A DNA stretch of 64,000 nucleotides from Pseudomonas sp. L5B5 (lineage in GTDB: Bacteria; Pseudomonadota; Gammaproteobacteria; Pseudomonadales; Pseudomonadaceae), in assembly GCF_020520285.1 (NCBI RefSeq), contig NZ_CP084742.1:5691501-5755500 (forward strand), given 5' to 3'. The notes below the pieces were generated by a model. The model saw only the letters and a list, made by a program, of their open reading frames with translations, searched no databases and was not told where the DNA came from. How positions within the stretch are numbered: the stretch's first letter is position 1; each line of letters starts with the position of its first letter. The position numbers were made by a program, and so were the translations under genes. This document shows positions 17,731-28,991 of this stretch, piece by piece.

Positions 17731-18579
17731 ATGCGCACCTTTCGGTTGGTGATTTCTTGCCCTGACCGCGTTGGCATCGTTGCCAAAGTCAGTAACTTTC
17801 TGGCCTCCCATAACGGTTGGATCACCGAAGCGAGCCACCACTCGGACAACCAGAGTGGCTGGTTCTTCATGCGCCACGAGATTCGTGCCGACTCCCTGCC
17901 ATTTGGCCTAGAAGCGTTTCGCGAGGCGTTCACGCCGATCGCCGAAGAGTTCTCGATGGACTGGCGGATCACTGATACCGCCGAGAAAAAGCGCGTGGTA
18001 TTGATGGCCAGCCGCGAGTCCCACTGCCTGGCCGACCTGCTGCACCGCTGGCACAGCAACGAGCTGGACTGCGATATTCCTTGCGTCATTTCCAACCATG
18101 ACGACCTGCGCAGCATGGTCGAGTGGCATGGCATTCCGTTCTTCCACGTTCCGGTGGACCCGAAGGACAAGCAGCCGGCTTTCGCCGAGGTTTCCCGCCT
18201 GGTGAAGGAACACCGTGCCGACGTGGTGGTACTGGCCCGCTACATGCAAATCCTGCCACCGCAGCTGTGCCAGGAGTATGCCCAGCAGGTCATCAACATC
18301 CACCACAGCTTCCTGCCGTCCTTCGTCGGCGCCAAGCCTTACCACCAGGCTTCCCTGCGTGGCGTGAAGCTGATCGGTGCTACCTGCCACTACGTCACCG
18401 AAGAGCTGGACGCCGGTCCGATCATCGAGCAGGACGTGGTGCGGGTCAGCCACAGCGACAGCATCGAGGACATGGTGCGGTTCGGCCGTGATGTGGAGAA
18501 GATGGTCCTGGCCCGTGGCCTGCGCTACCACCTGGAAGACCGCGTGCTGGTGCACGGCAACAAGACCGTGGTGTTCTGA
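17731..18579 (+). CDS. purU: Formyltetrahydrofolate deformylase
   Basis: Hydrolyses 10-formyl-THF to formate and THF, balancing one-carbon pools. The 282 residues comprise an N-terminal ACT domain (FRLVISCPDRVGIVAKVSNF) and a formyltransferase-like hydrolase domain with the signature NIHHSFLPSFVGAKPYHQA and CHYVTEELDAGPIIEQD, which contain the catalytic Asn, His and Asp. Start at the ATG at 17731. The in-frame ATG 45 bases earlier adds a non-conserved leader. A hairpin terminator follows immediately. Confidence 0.94.
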   Translation: MRTFRLVISCPDRVGIVAKVSNFLASHNGWITEASHHSDNQSGWFFMRHEIRADSLPFGLEAFREAFTPIAEEFSMDWRITDTAEKKRVVLMASRESHCLADLLHRWHSNELDCDIPCVISNHDDLRSMVEWHGIPFFHVPVDPKDKQPAFAEVSRLVKEHRADVVVLARYMQILPPQLCQEYAQQVINIHHSFLPSFVGAKPYHQASLRGVKLIGATCHYVTEELDAGPIIEQDVVRVSHSDSIEDMVRFGRDVEKMVLARGLRYHLEDRVLVHGNKTVVF

Positions 18580-18588
18580 TTGAAAAAA

Positions 18589-18625
18589 AACCAGGAGCGG
18601 GTGCTGAATATCCCGGTCCTGGTTT
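18589..18625 (+). terminator. Hairpin terminator after purU
   Basis: Stem aaccagga / tcctggttt with an inner gcggg/cccgg pairing, immediately 3' of purU and preceded by an A run. It precedes the ribosome site of the next small gene, so some read-through may feed that gene. Confidence 0.6.
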
Positions 18626-18646
18626 GCAATCTAAGAGGTCAGCCCG

Positions 18647-18817
18647 ATGACCGATCCACTGGATAAAGCCACCTCCCAGGCGCCCTCCGTTCTCGGTGAG
18701 GGTTGCTTGAGTCGCTACGACCCCGATGAACTCGATGCCGACGATGGCACCGAGTTTCCGGGGGCTGCCGAGTTGTGGCAGCAGTTGCAACAAGCCCCCG
18801 ACGAGCAATCGCACTGA
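18647..18817 (+). CDS. Small acidic protein, 56 residues, unknown function
   Basis: Short open frame beginning MTDPLDKATSQ and ending ELWQQLQQAPDEQSH, preceded by aagagg seven bases before the ATG. It is strongly acidic in its middle (DPDELDADDGTEF), has one cysteine, and has no signal or membrane helix. The ribosome site and codon use look genuine. I do not recognise a family. It sits alone between purU and the convergent chemoreceptor gene. Confidence 0.6.
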   Translation: MTDPLDKATSQAPSVLGEGCLSRYDPDELDADDGTEFPGAAELWQQLQQAPDEQSH

Positions 18818-18873
18818 AAGTCGCGGCCGGCCCTGGTTCGGGCCGGCCTGTCAGGGGCCTTTGGCCCCGATGT

Positions 18874-20763
18874 TCAGATCCTGAAACTGCCGACCAGCTG
18901 CTTCAAGCGCGCCGCTTGCTGTTCCAGGTCGGAGCAGGCGCGCAGGGTCGCCTGCAGGTTTTCCACGCCTTCCTGATTCAGGGTGTTGATCTCGGTGATA
19001 TCCATGTTGATGGATTCCACCACCGAGGTCTGTTCCTCCGTGGCGGTGGCCACCGACTGGTTCATGCCGTCGATCTCGCCGATGCGCTGGGTCACGCTGT
19101 TCAGGCGTTCTCCGGCCTGGTTGGCGATTTCCACGCTGTCCTGGCTGTGGCGCTGGCTATTGCTCATGGTGCTGACGGATTCGCGGGCGCCGACCTGCAG
19201 CTCCTCGATCATGGTCTGGACCTGTTGCGCTGATTCCTGGGTGCGGTGGGCCAGGTTGCGCACTTCGTCGGCCACCACGGCGAATCCGCGTCCGGCCTCG
19301 CCGGCACGGGCAGCCTCGATCGCGGCGTTGAGTGCCAGCAAGTTGGTCTGCTGGGAAATGCTGGTGATCACTTCGAGGATCTGGCCGATGTTCACGGTCT
19401 TGCTGTTGAGGGTCTCGATGTTGCTGCTGGAGGCGCTGATCATGTCGGACAGCTGGTTCATCGCATGGATGCTGCGATCCACCACCTGCTGGCCATCCTC
19501 GGCCAGGTTGCGGGCGTCGCTGGCTTGTTGCGAGGCCTGGGCCGCGTTGCGAGCGATTTCCTGGGCTGCAGCTCCCAGCTGATTGATAGCGGCTGCGACG
19601 CTGTTGGTGCGGCTGGCCTGTTCATCGGAATTGAGCATCGACGAGTTGGAGGCGCTCACCACGCGCAGGGCTACTTCGTTGACATGCTCGGTGGCCGAGG
19701 AGACTTCACGGATCGAACCGTGGATACGCTCGACGAAGCGGTTGAAGGCCGTACCCAGGATGCCGAACTCGTCGTGGTTGTGGATGTTCAGGCGGCGGGT
19801 CAGGTCGCCTTCACCGTCGGCGATGTCCTGCATGGCGCGGGTCATCACGTGCAGCGGTTGCATCAGCAAGCGGATCAGCAGGCCCAGCAGGGCGATGGTC
19901 AGCGCCACAGCCGTCAGGGTGGCGATCAGCGCCGATGTGCGGAATTCGCTGAGCATGGCGAAGGCCTTGTCCTTGTCTACCGACAGGCCGATGTACCAGT
20001 TGACCGACGACAGGCCCTTGATCTGGGTGAAGGTGACGATGCGAGGCTTGCCATCGACGCTGATCTCGCTCAGTTCATTGCTGATCTTCGGCGTGTCCTG
20101 GGGGTAGATGTCCTTGAGGTTCTTCATCACCAGGTTCTTGTCCGGGTGGACCAGTACCTTGCCGTCGGCGCTGATCAGGAAGGCGTAACCCATGCCGTCG
20201 AAGTCCAGGGCGTTGATGCTGTCGGCAATGACTTGCAGGCTCAGGTCGCCGCCTACGGCGCCGACGCGCTGGCCGTTCTTGAGCACGCTGTCGACGATGG
20301 AGATCACCAGCTGTCCGGTCGCCAGGTCGACATAGGGTTCGGTCAGGGCCGAGCCGTTGGTGCTTTCAGCGCTCTTGTACCAGGGGCGGGCACGCGGATC
20401 GTAGCCGTCGGGCATCTTGCTGTCCGGGCGGATGATGAAACTGCCGTCCTTGTTACCCAGGTAGGCGCCCATGAAGGTGGAGCTCACGGCCTTCTGTTCC
20501 AGCAAGTTGCTGACATTGGCCGGGTCGGGGTTCAGGGCTACCGACTGGGAGAGATTTTCGATCAGCAAGGCGCGGCCGGCGAGCCAGGTCTGAATATTTT
20601 TTGCGGTGACGTCACCCATTTCCTGAAGATAGTTGTCCAGATCATCACGGATGGCGTTACGTTGCAGGTAATCGTTATAGAGCGTGAATAGTGCAAAGGC
20701 AGCTATGACGATCAGCGAGGCGGCAAGCAGGATCTTGTGGCTGAAGCGCAGATTTTTGTTCAT
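18874..20763 (-). CDS. Methyl-accepting chemotaxis protein, dCache type (Pct-like)
   Basis: Transmembrane chemoreceptor of 629 residues. Helix 1 spans about 9-29, a periplasmic double-Cache domain about 35-270, and helix 2 about 280-300. A HAMP domain and a cytoplasmic signalling domain follow, with the hairpin tip [20 protein letters not shown]. The Cache domain carries [13 protein letters not shown] followed by LTEPYVD, matching the conserved amino-acid-binding pattern (Y, R, W-Y, Y, D) of PctA/PctB/PctC. L-amino-acid taxis is the likely role. From memory, pctA and pctB lie at the same place in P. aeruginosa. Transcribed alone on the minus strand. Confidence 0.93.
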   Translation of the reverse strand: MNKNLRFSHKILLAASLIVIAAFALFTLYNDYLQRNAIRDDLDNYLQEMGDVTAKNIQTWLAGRALLIENLSQSVALNPDPANVSNLLEQKAVSSTFMGAYLGNKDGSFIIRPDSKMPDGYDPRARPWYKSAESTNGSALTEPYVDLATGQLVISIVDSVLKNGQRVGAVGGDLSLQVIADSINALDFDGMGYAFLISADGKVLVHPDKNLVMKNLKDIYPQDTPKISNELSEISVDGKPRIVTFTQIKGLSSVNWYIGLSVDKDKAFAMLSEFRTSALIATLTAVALTIALLGLLIRLLMQPLHVMTRAMQDIADGEGDLTRRLNIHNHDEFGILGTAFNRFVERIHGSIREVSSATEHVNEVALRVVSASNSSMLNSDEQASRTNSVAAAINQLGAAAQEIARNAAQASQQASDARNLAEDGQQVVDRSIHAMNQLSDMISASSSNIETLNSKTVNIGQILEVITSISQQTNLLALNAAIEAARAGEAGRGFAVVADEVRNLAHRTQESAQQVQTMIEELQVGARESVSTMSNSQRHSQDSVEIANQAGERLNSVTQRIGEIDGMNQSVATATEEQTSVVESINMDITEINTLNQEGVENLQATLRACSDLEQQAARLKQLVGSFRI

Positions 20764-20957
20764 GGCTTGGGGTGTCCGCTAAGGTCTTTGAGTCCAGGGC
20801 ATCGGGTTGGAACGGCGCGCAAAATAGGCGGTGTTATAAGTAAGCTGATATCTCCATCTGTCCCTAAGGAATTACCTGACCTTTATTTCAGATACTTCTG
20901 ATCCATCATTTCTTCATATCGACCGTGTAAGGCCAAAGATTAACCAGGGGTGACAAA

Positions 20958-22445
20958 ATGCCTGACTCATCGCAACTCATCATCGGTGCCGGCCTCGATG
21001 GCCAGCCGATCGCCCAGGCCATGCGCCTGGCCAACCGCCATGGCCTGGTGGCTGGTGCCACCGGTACCGGCAAGACCGTTACCCTGCAACGCCTGGCGGA
21101 GGCCTTCAGCGATGCCGGGGTGGCGGTGTTCGCAGCGGACATCAAGGGTGACCTGTGCGGACTGGGTGCCGCGGGCAATCCCCAGGGCAAGGTCGCCGAA
21201 CGGATTGCCGGCATGCCCTGGCTTAATCATCGGCCTCAGGCTTATCCGGTGACCTTGTGGGACGTTCATGGTCAGTCCGGTCATCCACTGCGTACCACCC
21301 TGAGCGAAATGGGCCCGCTGTTGCTGGGCAGCTTGCTGGAGCTCACCGACAGCCAGCAGTCGGCGTTGTATGCGGCGTTCAAGGTGGCGGACCGCGAAGG
21401 CTTGCTGTTGCTGGACCTCAAGGACCTCAAGGCGCTGCTCAACCATCTCAAGGACAACCCGCAGCTGCTGGGCGAAGACGCAGCGCTGATGACCACCGGT
21501 TCCAGTCAGGCGCTGTTGCGACGCCTGGCCACGCTGGAGCAGCAGGGTGCCGAATCGCTGTTCGGTGAGCCCGCGCTGCAGTTGGAGGACATCCTGCAAC
21601 CAGCCGCCGATGGCCGTGGGCGGATTCATTTGCTCGATGCCAGTCGCCTGGTGCACGAGGCACCAAAAGTCTATGCCACCTTCCTTTTATGGCTGCTGGC
21701 TGAGCTGTTCGAGCAGTTGCCCGAACGTGGCGATGCCGACAAGCCACTGCTGGCACTGTTTTTCGATGAGGCGCACCTGCTGTTCGCCGGTACGCCCAAG
21801 GCATTGCAGGATCGCCTGGAGCAAGTGGTGCGCCTGATTCGTTCCAAGGGCGTGGGAGTGTTCTTCGTGACGCAGTCACCGGGGGACCTGCCGGACGATG
21901 TGCTGGCGCAGTTGGGCTTGCGTATCCAGCATGGCCTGCGGGCGTTCACGGCCAAGGAACAGAAATCGCTGCGTGCGGTGGCTGATGGCTTCCGGCCCAA
22001 CCCGGCGTTCGACGCCCTGGCGGTGCTCACCGAGTTGGGTATCGGCGAGGCGCTGGTGGGTACGCTGCAGGACAAGGGGACGCCGGAGATGGTCCAGCGG
22101 GTGCTGGTGGCACCGCCGCAATCACGGATCGGGCCGTTGACCGAGGCCGAGCGCCAGGCACTGATCGCCAGTTCTGCGCTGCTGGGGCGCTACGACAAGC
22201 CGATCGACCGTGAGTCTGCCTATGAAGTGCTGATGGGGCGCAAGGACCTGGCGCCGCAGGACCAGGCCGAGGCCGGCAAGCCGGCAGCCCAGGAGCCGAG
22301 CCTGGCCGATCGTGCCGGCGAGTTCCTTGGCACTGCAGCCGGGCAGGCGTTGAAGTCGGCGATGCGTCAGGCGGCCAATCAGTTGGGCCGGCAGTTGGTG
22401 CGAGGCCTGATGGGGTCGCTGCTGGGCGGTAGCAAGCGCCGCTGA
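20958..22445 (+). CDS. HerA-like ATPase, DUF853
   Basis: 495-residue P-loop ATPase of the DUF853/YjgR group. Walker A is GATGTGKTVTLQ near residue 37, Walker B is LALFFDEAHLLF near 270, and a QSPGDLPDDVLAQLG block serves as arginine/sensor region. A C-terminal helical tail is rich in Ala and Gln. HerA-type ATPases translocate DNA, but the cellular task of DUF853 proteins is not established. It is convergent with the DUF721 gene, one base apart. Confidence 0.85.
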   Translation: MPDSSQLIIGAGLDGQPIAQAMRLANRHGLVAGATGTGKTVTLQRLAEAFSDAGVAVFAADIKGDLCGLGAAGNPQGKVAERIAGMPWLNHRPQAYPVTLWDVHGQSGHPLRTTLSEMGPLLLGSLLELTDSQQSALYAAFKVADREGLLLLDLKDLKALLNHLKDNPQLLGEDAALMTTGSSQALLRRLATLEQQGAESLFGEPALQLEDILQPAADGRGRIHLLDASRLVHEAPKVYATFLLWLLAELFEQLPERGDADKPLLALFFDEAHLLFAGTPKALQDRLEQVVRLIRSKGVGVFFVTQSPGDLPDDVLAQLGLRIQHGLRAFTAKEQKSLRAVADGFRPNPAFDALAVLTELGIGEALVGTLQDKGTPEMVQRVLVAPPQSRIGPLTEAERQALIASSALLGRYDKPIDRESAYEVLMGRKDLAPQDQAEAGKPAAQEPSLADRAGEFLGTAAGQALKSAMRQAANQLGRQLVRGLMGSLLGGSKRR

Positions 22446-22446
22446 G

Positions 22447-22902
22447 TCAGTCGCGCGGTCTGGCGTGGCTGGCCAGGCGCTCCAGGGCGGCGCGCAGGTT
22501 GGGGTCGGAGATACCGTCGGCAGTGGCCTGGATGGTCTGGGCGGCGTTGTTCGACAGGTCCAGGTTATGCCCCGCCGCTCCTCGCTGGACGGTAGGGGGC
22601 TGGACCTTGAACAGGATGCGCGTCAGGTGGGCAAACTCGTCGAATGCCAGCAGTTGGCGTTGCAGGCGTTTTTGCTGGTAGCGCAGGCGGGTGGCCCAGT
22701 GGCCGTCGGTGACGATCAGCAGCAGGCTGCCTTCGCGCCAGGACGCGACGTGGCAGTGTTCACGCGCCGCGGGTTGCAACTGGCTGTCCAGCAGGCGCTG
22801 CAGGTGCGCCAGCCGCTGGGCATGGCCGAGTATGGCCTTGAGGGGTTTGGCTTCGCGAAGAAGAACGGCAGGGGGACGTGCCGTAAGGGGGCGAAATGCC
22901 AT
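22447..22902 (-). CDS. DUF721 family protein
   Basis: 151-residue DciA-like/DUF721 protein. The core SLLLIVTDGHWATRLRYQQ lies in residues 60-80, after a basic N-terminus (PLTARPPAVLLREAKPLKAI). DUF721/DciA proteins load the replicative helicase in bacteria lacking DnaC/DnaI. This one lies upstream of and divergent to secA, as in other pseudomonads. The assignment to DciA rests on the domain only. Confidence 0.8.
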   Translation of the reverse strand: MAFRPLTARPPAVLLREAKPLKAILGHAQRLAHLQRLLDSQLQPAAREHCHVASWREGSLLLIVTDGHWATRLRYQQKRLQRQLLAFDEFAHLTRILFKVQPPTVQRGAAGHNLDLSNNAAQTIQATADGISDPNLRAALERLASHARPRD

Positions 22903-23223
22903 GATCAGAAACCTGAAGTTACAGAGCCGCCATGGTAACAGAAAGCGTCCGGCAAACCTGGCTCGTCGTTTTCGGGTCTCGGATGGGTTTGCGAACCTTT
23001 GCTGATCGTGATCAGTAACTTCTGTGGCGAATGCACTTGAAGTTCAACGAAAAGCCCTTATTTTAAGTGGGCCCCGTCAAAGCGCTGTGCCAGCATCGTG
23101 GAATAACGCCACTTTCCTCACCATCGTTTCCGGGTAGAATGCTCGTTCGCGTGCGGCCATGAGGGCTGCTCGGGCGACTCACGGGGCCGCCCTCCAACCC
23201 TATGTGTGGAAGATCCTGCCGAT
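22903..23223. other. Intergenic region between DUF721 gene and secA
   Basis: About 321 bases with no gene. It contains a perfect inverted repeat ctgatcgtgatcag at 23002-23015 and a tagaat at 23135-23140 that may be the secA -10. No secM-like leader peptide is evident. Confidence 0.5.
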
Positions 23224-25965
<2,742 letters not shown>

Positions 25966-25992
25966 GATCCTCGCCAGACACTGAAACACCCG

Positions 25993-26025
25993 CGCCGTGA
26001 CGGCATCAGCCGTCGCGGCGTTTTT
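25993..26025 (+). terminator. Terminator after secA
   Basis: Stem cgccgtgacgg / ccgtcgcggcg followed by five T residues, between secA and argJ. Confidence 0.8.
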
Positions 26026-26085
26026 CCATTTGCAACACCGTCTCTTGTGACGACGGTGCACACACCTGATAAGAGGAGCGCATTC

Positions 26086-27303
26086 ATGGCTGTTGGTCTT
26101 GGTCCGTTGCCCACGTTGCACCCGGTTGCCGGTTTCGAACTCGGTATCGCTTCGGCCGGCATCAAGCGCCCGGGGCGCAAGGATGTGGTGGTCATGCGTT
26201 GTGCCGAAGGCTCCACGGTGGCCGGGGTGTTCACCCTCAATGCGTTCTGTGCGGCGCCGGTGATCCTGGCCAAGCAGCGAGTGCAGGGTGCGGTGCGTTA
26301 CCTGCTGACCAACACCGGCAATGCCAACGCCGGTACTGGCGAGCCTGGCCTGGCAGCGGCCAGCCGGACCTGCGCCAAGCTGGCGGAACTGACCGGGGTC
26401 GACGCCAATGCCGTGTTGCCGTACTCCACCGGGGTGATCGGCGAACCGTTGCCTGTGGAGAAGATCGAAGGGGCATTGCAGGCCGCCCTGGATGATCTGT
26501 CCGTGGACAACTGGGCCGCTGCAGCCACCGGCATCATGACCACCGACACCCTGCCCAAGGGCGCCAGCCGCCAGTTCCAGCATGACGGCGTGACCATCAC
26601 GGTCACCGGTATCAGCAAGGGGGCGGGGATGATCCGGCCGAACATGGCGACCATGCTCGGTTATATCGCCACCGATGCCAAAGTCTCCCGCGAGGTGCTG
26701 CAGAACCTGCTGCTGGACGGCGCCAACAAGTCCTTCAACCGCATCACCATCGATGGCGATACCTCCACCAATGACTGCTGCATGCTGATCGCCACCGGCC
26801 AGGCCGACCTCCCGGAAATCACCGAGGCCGCAGGCCCGCTGTTCGCCGCGCTGAAGCAGGCGGTCCTCGAGGTCTGCATGGACGTGGCCAAGGCCATTGT
26901 CCGTGACGGCGAGGGTGCCACCAAGTTCGTCACCGTGGAAGTCAACGGCGGCGGTACTCACCAGGAATGCCTGGACGTGGGCTACACCGTGGCTCACTCG
27001 CCGCTGATCAAGACTGCGCTGTTCGCCTCCGACCCTAACTGGGGCCGCATCCTCGCGGCGGTAGGCCGTGCCGGTGTGCCGGACCTGGATGTCAGCAAGA
27101 TCGATGTGTTCCTCGGTGCGGTCTGCATCGCCAGTCGCGGCGCACGGGCGGCGAGCTACACCGAAGCCCAGGGTGCTGAGGTGATGCAGCAGGAAGAAAT
27201 CACCATCCGTATCGAGCTGGGACGTGGCACCTGCAGCGAAACCATCTGGACCACCGATCTGTCTCACGAGTACGTGAAAATCAACGCTGAATACCGTACC
27301 TGA
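26086..27303 (+). CDS. argJ: Ornithine acetyltransferase / amino-acid acetyltransferase
   Basis: Moves the acetyl group from N-acetylornithine to glutamate (and may use acetyl-CoA), recycling acetyl in arginine synthesis. The 405-residue precursor shows the self-cleavage site, Ala-Thr in [12 protein letters not shown]; the freed Thr is the N-terminal nucleophile of the beta chain. TNTGNANAGTG and the C-terminal [13 protein letters not shown] are typical. I prefer the ATG at 26086 (aagaggag lies nine bases upstream) over the in-frame ATG at 26047. Confidence 0.96.
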   Translation: MAVGLGPLPTLHPVAGFELGIASAGIKRPGRKDVVVMRCAEGSTVAGVFTLNAFCAAPVILAKQRVQGAVRYLLTNTGNANAGTGEPGLAAASRTCAKLAELTGVDANAVLPYSTGVIGEPLPVEKIEGALQAALDDLSVDNWAAAATGIMTTDTLPKGASRQFQHDGVTITVTGISKGAGMIRPNMATMLGYIATDAKVSREVLQNLLLDGANKSFNRITIDGDTSTNDCCMLIATGQADLPEITEAAGPLFAALKQAVLEVCMDVAKAIVRDGEGATKFVTVEVNGGGTHQECLDVGYTVAHSPLIKTALFASDPNWGRILAAVGRAGVPDLDVSKIDVFLGAVCIASRGARAASYTEAQGAEVMQQEEITIRIELGRGTCSETIWTTDLSHEYVKINAEYRT

Positions 27304-27416
27304 TCCCTGGCGAGCCTGCCTCGAAGCCACCGGGGCAGGCCGTTCAGGATCGCGACCATCATCTTTCAATGACCGGCCGCCCAGGTCGGTCGAATGCCGG
27401 ACCAGAGGAAAAAGCG

Positions 27417-28361
27417 GTGAAACGAGTACATGTGGCTGCGGCCGTTATCCGGGATGCCAGCGGCAAGATCCTGATTGCCCGGCGTGCCGATACTCAACAT
27501 CAAGGTGGTTTGTGGGAGTTTCCCGGAGGCAAGGTCGAAGCCGGGGAGGCAGTCGAGGCCGCGCTGGCCCGCGAGCTGCAGGAAGAGTTGGGCATTGCCG
27601 TGGCTGCTGCGCGCCCGCTGATCAAGGTGCAGCATGATTATCCGGACAAACAGGTGCTACTGGATGTCTGGGAGGTCTCGGCGTTCAACGGCGAACCCCG
27701 CGGTGTCGAGGGACAACCTCTGGCGTGGGTCACTGCTCGTGAACTGGCCGACTATGAATTTCCCGCTGCCAATCAACCGATTGTTGCCGCCGCGCGCTTG
27801 CCATCCCAATACCTGATCACTCCGCAAGGCCTGGAAACCCCGGCCCTGTTGCGAGGCATGCAGAAAGCCATCGCCCAGGGCTGCAAGCTGATCCAGCTGC
27901 GGGCCCCCGGTGGCTATGATCCGCAATACCGCGACCTGGCGGTGGATGCGACAGGCCTGTGTGCAGGCAAGGCGCAATTGATGCTCAAGGGGCCCTTCGA
28001 ATGGCTGGGCGACTTCCCCTCGGCCGGCTGGCACATCACTGCCGCGCAATTGCGCAAGTACGCCAGTGCCGGGCGTCCCTTCGGCAAGGAGCGTTGGCTG
28101 GCCGCTTCCTGTCATAACGCCGAGGAGTTGTCCCTGGCGCAGCAGATGGACGTGGACTTCGTGACCCTGTCACCGGTACAGCCGACCCAGACTCACCCCG
28201 ATGCCCAGCCGCTGGGGTGGGAGCAGGCCGGACAGTTGATCGGCGCCTTCAACAAACCGGTGTATCTGCTGGGCGGGGTAGGGGCGTCCCACTGCGAGCA
28301 GGCCTGGGCAGTCGGTGCCCAGGGGGTTGCGGGAATCCGGGCCTTCTGGCCGCAGGATTGA
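27417..28361 (+). CDS. Nudix hydrolase fused to a TMP-synthase-like domain
   Basis: 314-residue two-domain protein. Residues 1-130 form a MutT-type Nudix domain with a complete box (GGKVEAGEAVEAALARELQ followed by EELG). Such domains hydrolyse oxidised nucleotides such as 8-oxo-dGTP. Residues 140-314 resemble thiamine phosphate synthase/TenI (CKLIQLRAPG; DFVTLSPVQPTQTHP; LLGGVGASHCEQAW), but the phosphate-binding and pyrophosphate motifs look altered, so catalytic activity is doubtful. The start is a GTG at 27417 with agagga eight bases before it. The fusion is common in gammaproteobacteria, and the reason for it is unknown. Confidence 0.88.
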   Translation: MKRVHVAAAVIRDASGKILIARRADTQHQGGLWEFPGGKVEAGEAVEAALARELQEELGIAVAAARPLIKVQHDYPDKQVLLDVWEVSAFNGEPRGVEGQPLAWVTARELADYEFPAANQPIVAAARLPSQYLITPQGLETPALLRGMQKAIAQGCKLIQLRAPGGYDPQYRDLAVDATGLCAGKAQLMLKGPFEWLGDFPSAGWHITAAQLRKYASAGRPFGKERWLAASCHNAEELSLAQQMDVDFVTLSPVQPTQTHPDAQPLGWEQAGQLIGAFNKPVYLLGGVGASHCEQAWAVGAQGVAGIRAFWPQD

Positions 28362-28413
28362 ACCAGTAGCGGATTCGCCGCCGAAGTGAGGCTTCAGCGG
28401 CGCCCCGTTGCGC

Positions 28414-28989
28414 TCAGGGCTTGGCTGCAGCCTGCCAGAGGATCTCGGCGATTCCCTGGCGCTTGGCGATCAGCCGGGCTGCGACGAACAGCAGGTCCGA
28501 CAGGCGGTTGATGTAGGCCAGCCCGACCCCTTGCAGCGGCTCGATGGCATTCAACTGCTGGCACCGGCGTTCGGCGCTGCGGGCCAGGCTGCGGCAGACG
28601 TGGGCCTGGGCGATCAGCGCTGAACCGCCGGGCAGGATGAAGTTCTCCAGCGGCCCCAACTCCTCGTTCCAGAGATCGATTGCCGCCTCCAGGCGCTGTA
28701 CCTCCAGCTCATCGAGTGCCTGGTACACCGGCATTGCCAGTTCACCGCCCAGGTCGAACAACCGGTGCTGACAAGGCGCCAGTACCTCGATCACCGGTGT
28801 CAGTCCGGGACAGGTCGTGTGCTGTTCTTCCAGTCCGGCCAGGAGCAGGCCCAGCTGGCTGTTGAGGGTATCGACTTCGCCGATGGCCTCGATCCGTGGG
28901 TGATCCTTGGGAACCCGGCGGCCGTCTCCCAGGCCGGTCTCGCCCTTGTCTCCGGTGCGGGTGTAAATCTTCGACAAGCGAAAACCCAT
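28414..28989 (-). CDS. Cob(I)alamin adenosyltransferase, PduO type
   Basis: Adds the adenosyl group of ATP to cob(I)alamin to make coenzyme B12. The 191-residue protein has the PduO ATP-binding motif TRTGDKGETGLGDG at 12-25 and the C-terminal HVCRSLARSAERRCQQL with the conserved arginine/glutamate cluster. It starts two bases after the sensor kinase stop, so the pair is probably cotranscribed. A functional link is not obvious. Confidence 0.92.
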   Translation of the reverse strand: MGFRLSKIYTRTGDKGETGLGDGRRVPKDHPRIEAIGEVDTLNSQLGLLLAGLEEQHTTCPGLTPVIEVLAPCQHRLFDLGGELAMPVYQALDELEVQRLEAAIDLWNEELGPLENFILPGGSALIAQAHVCRSLARSAERRCQQLNAIEPLQGVGLAYINRLSDLLFVAARLIAKRQGIAEILWQAAAKP

Positions 28990-28991
28990 GT

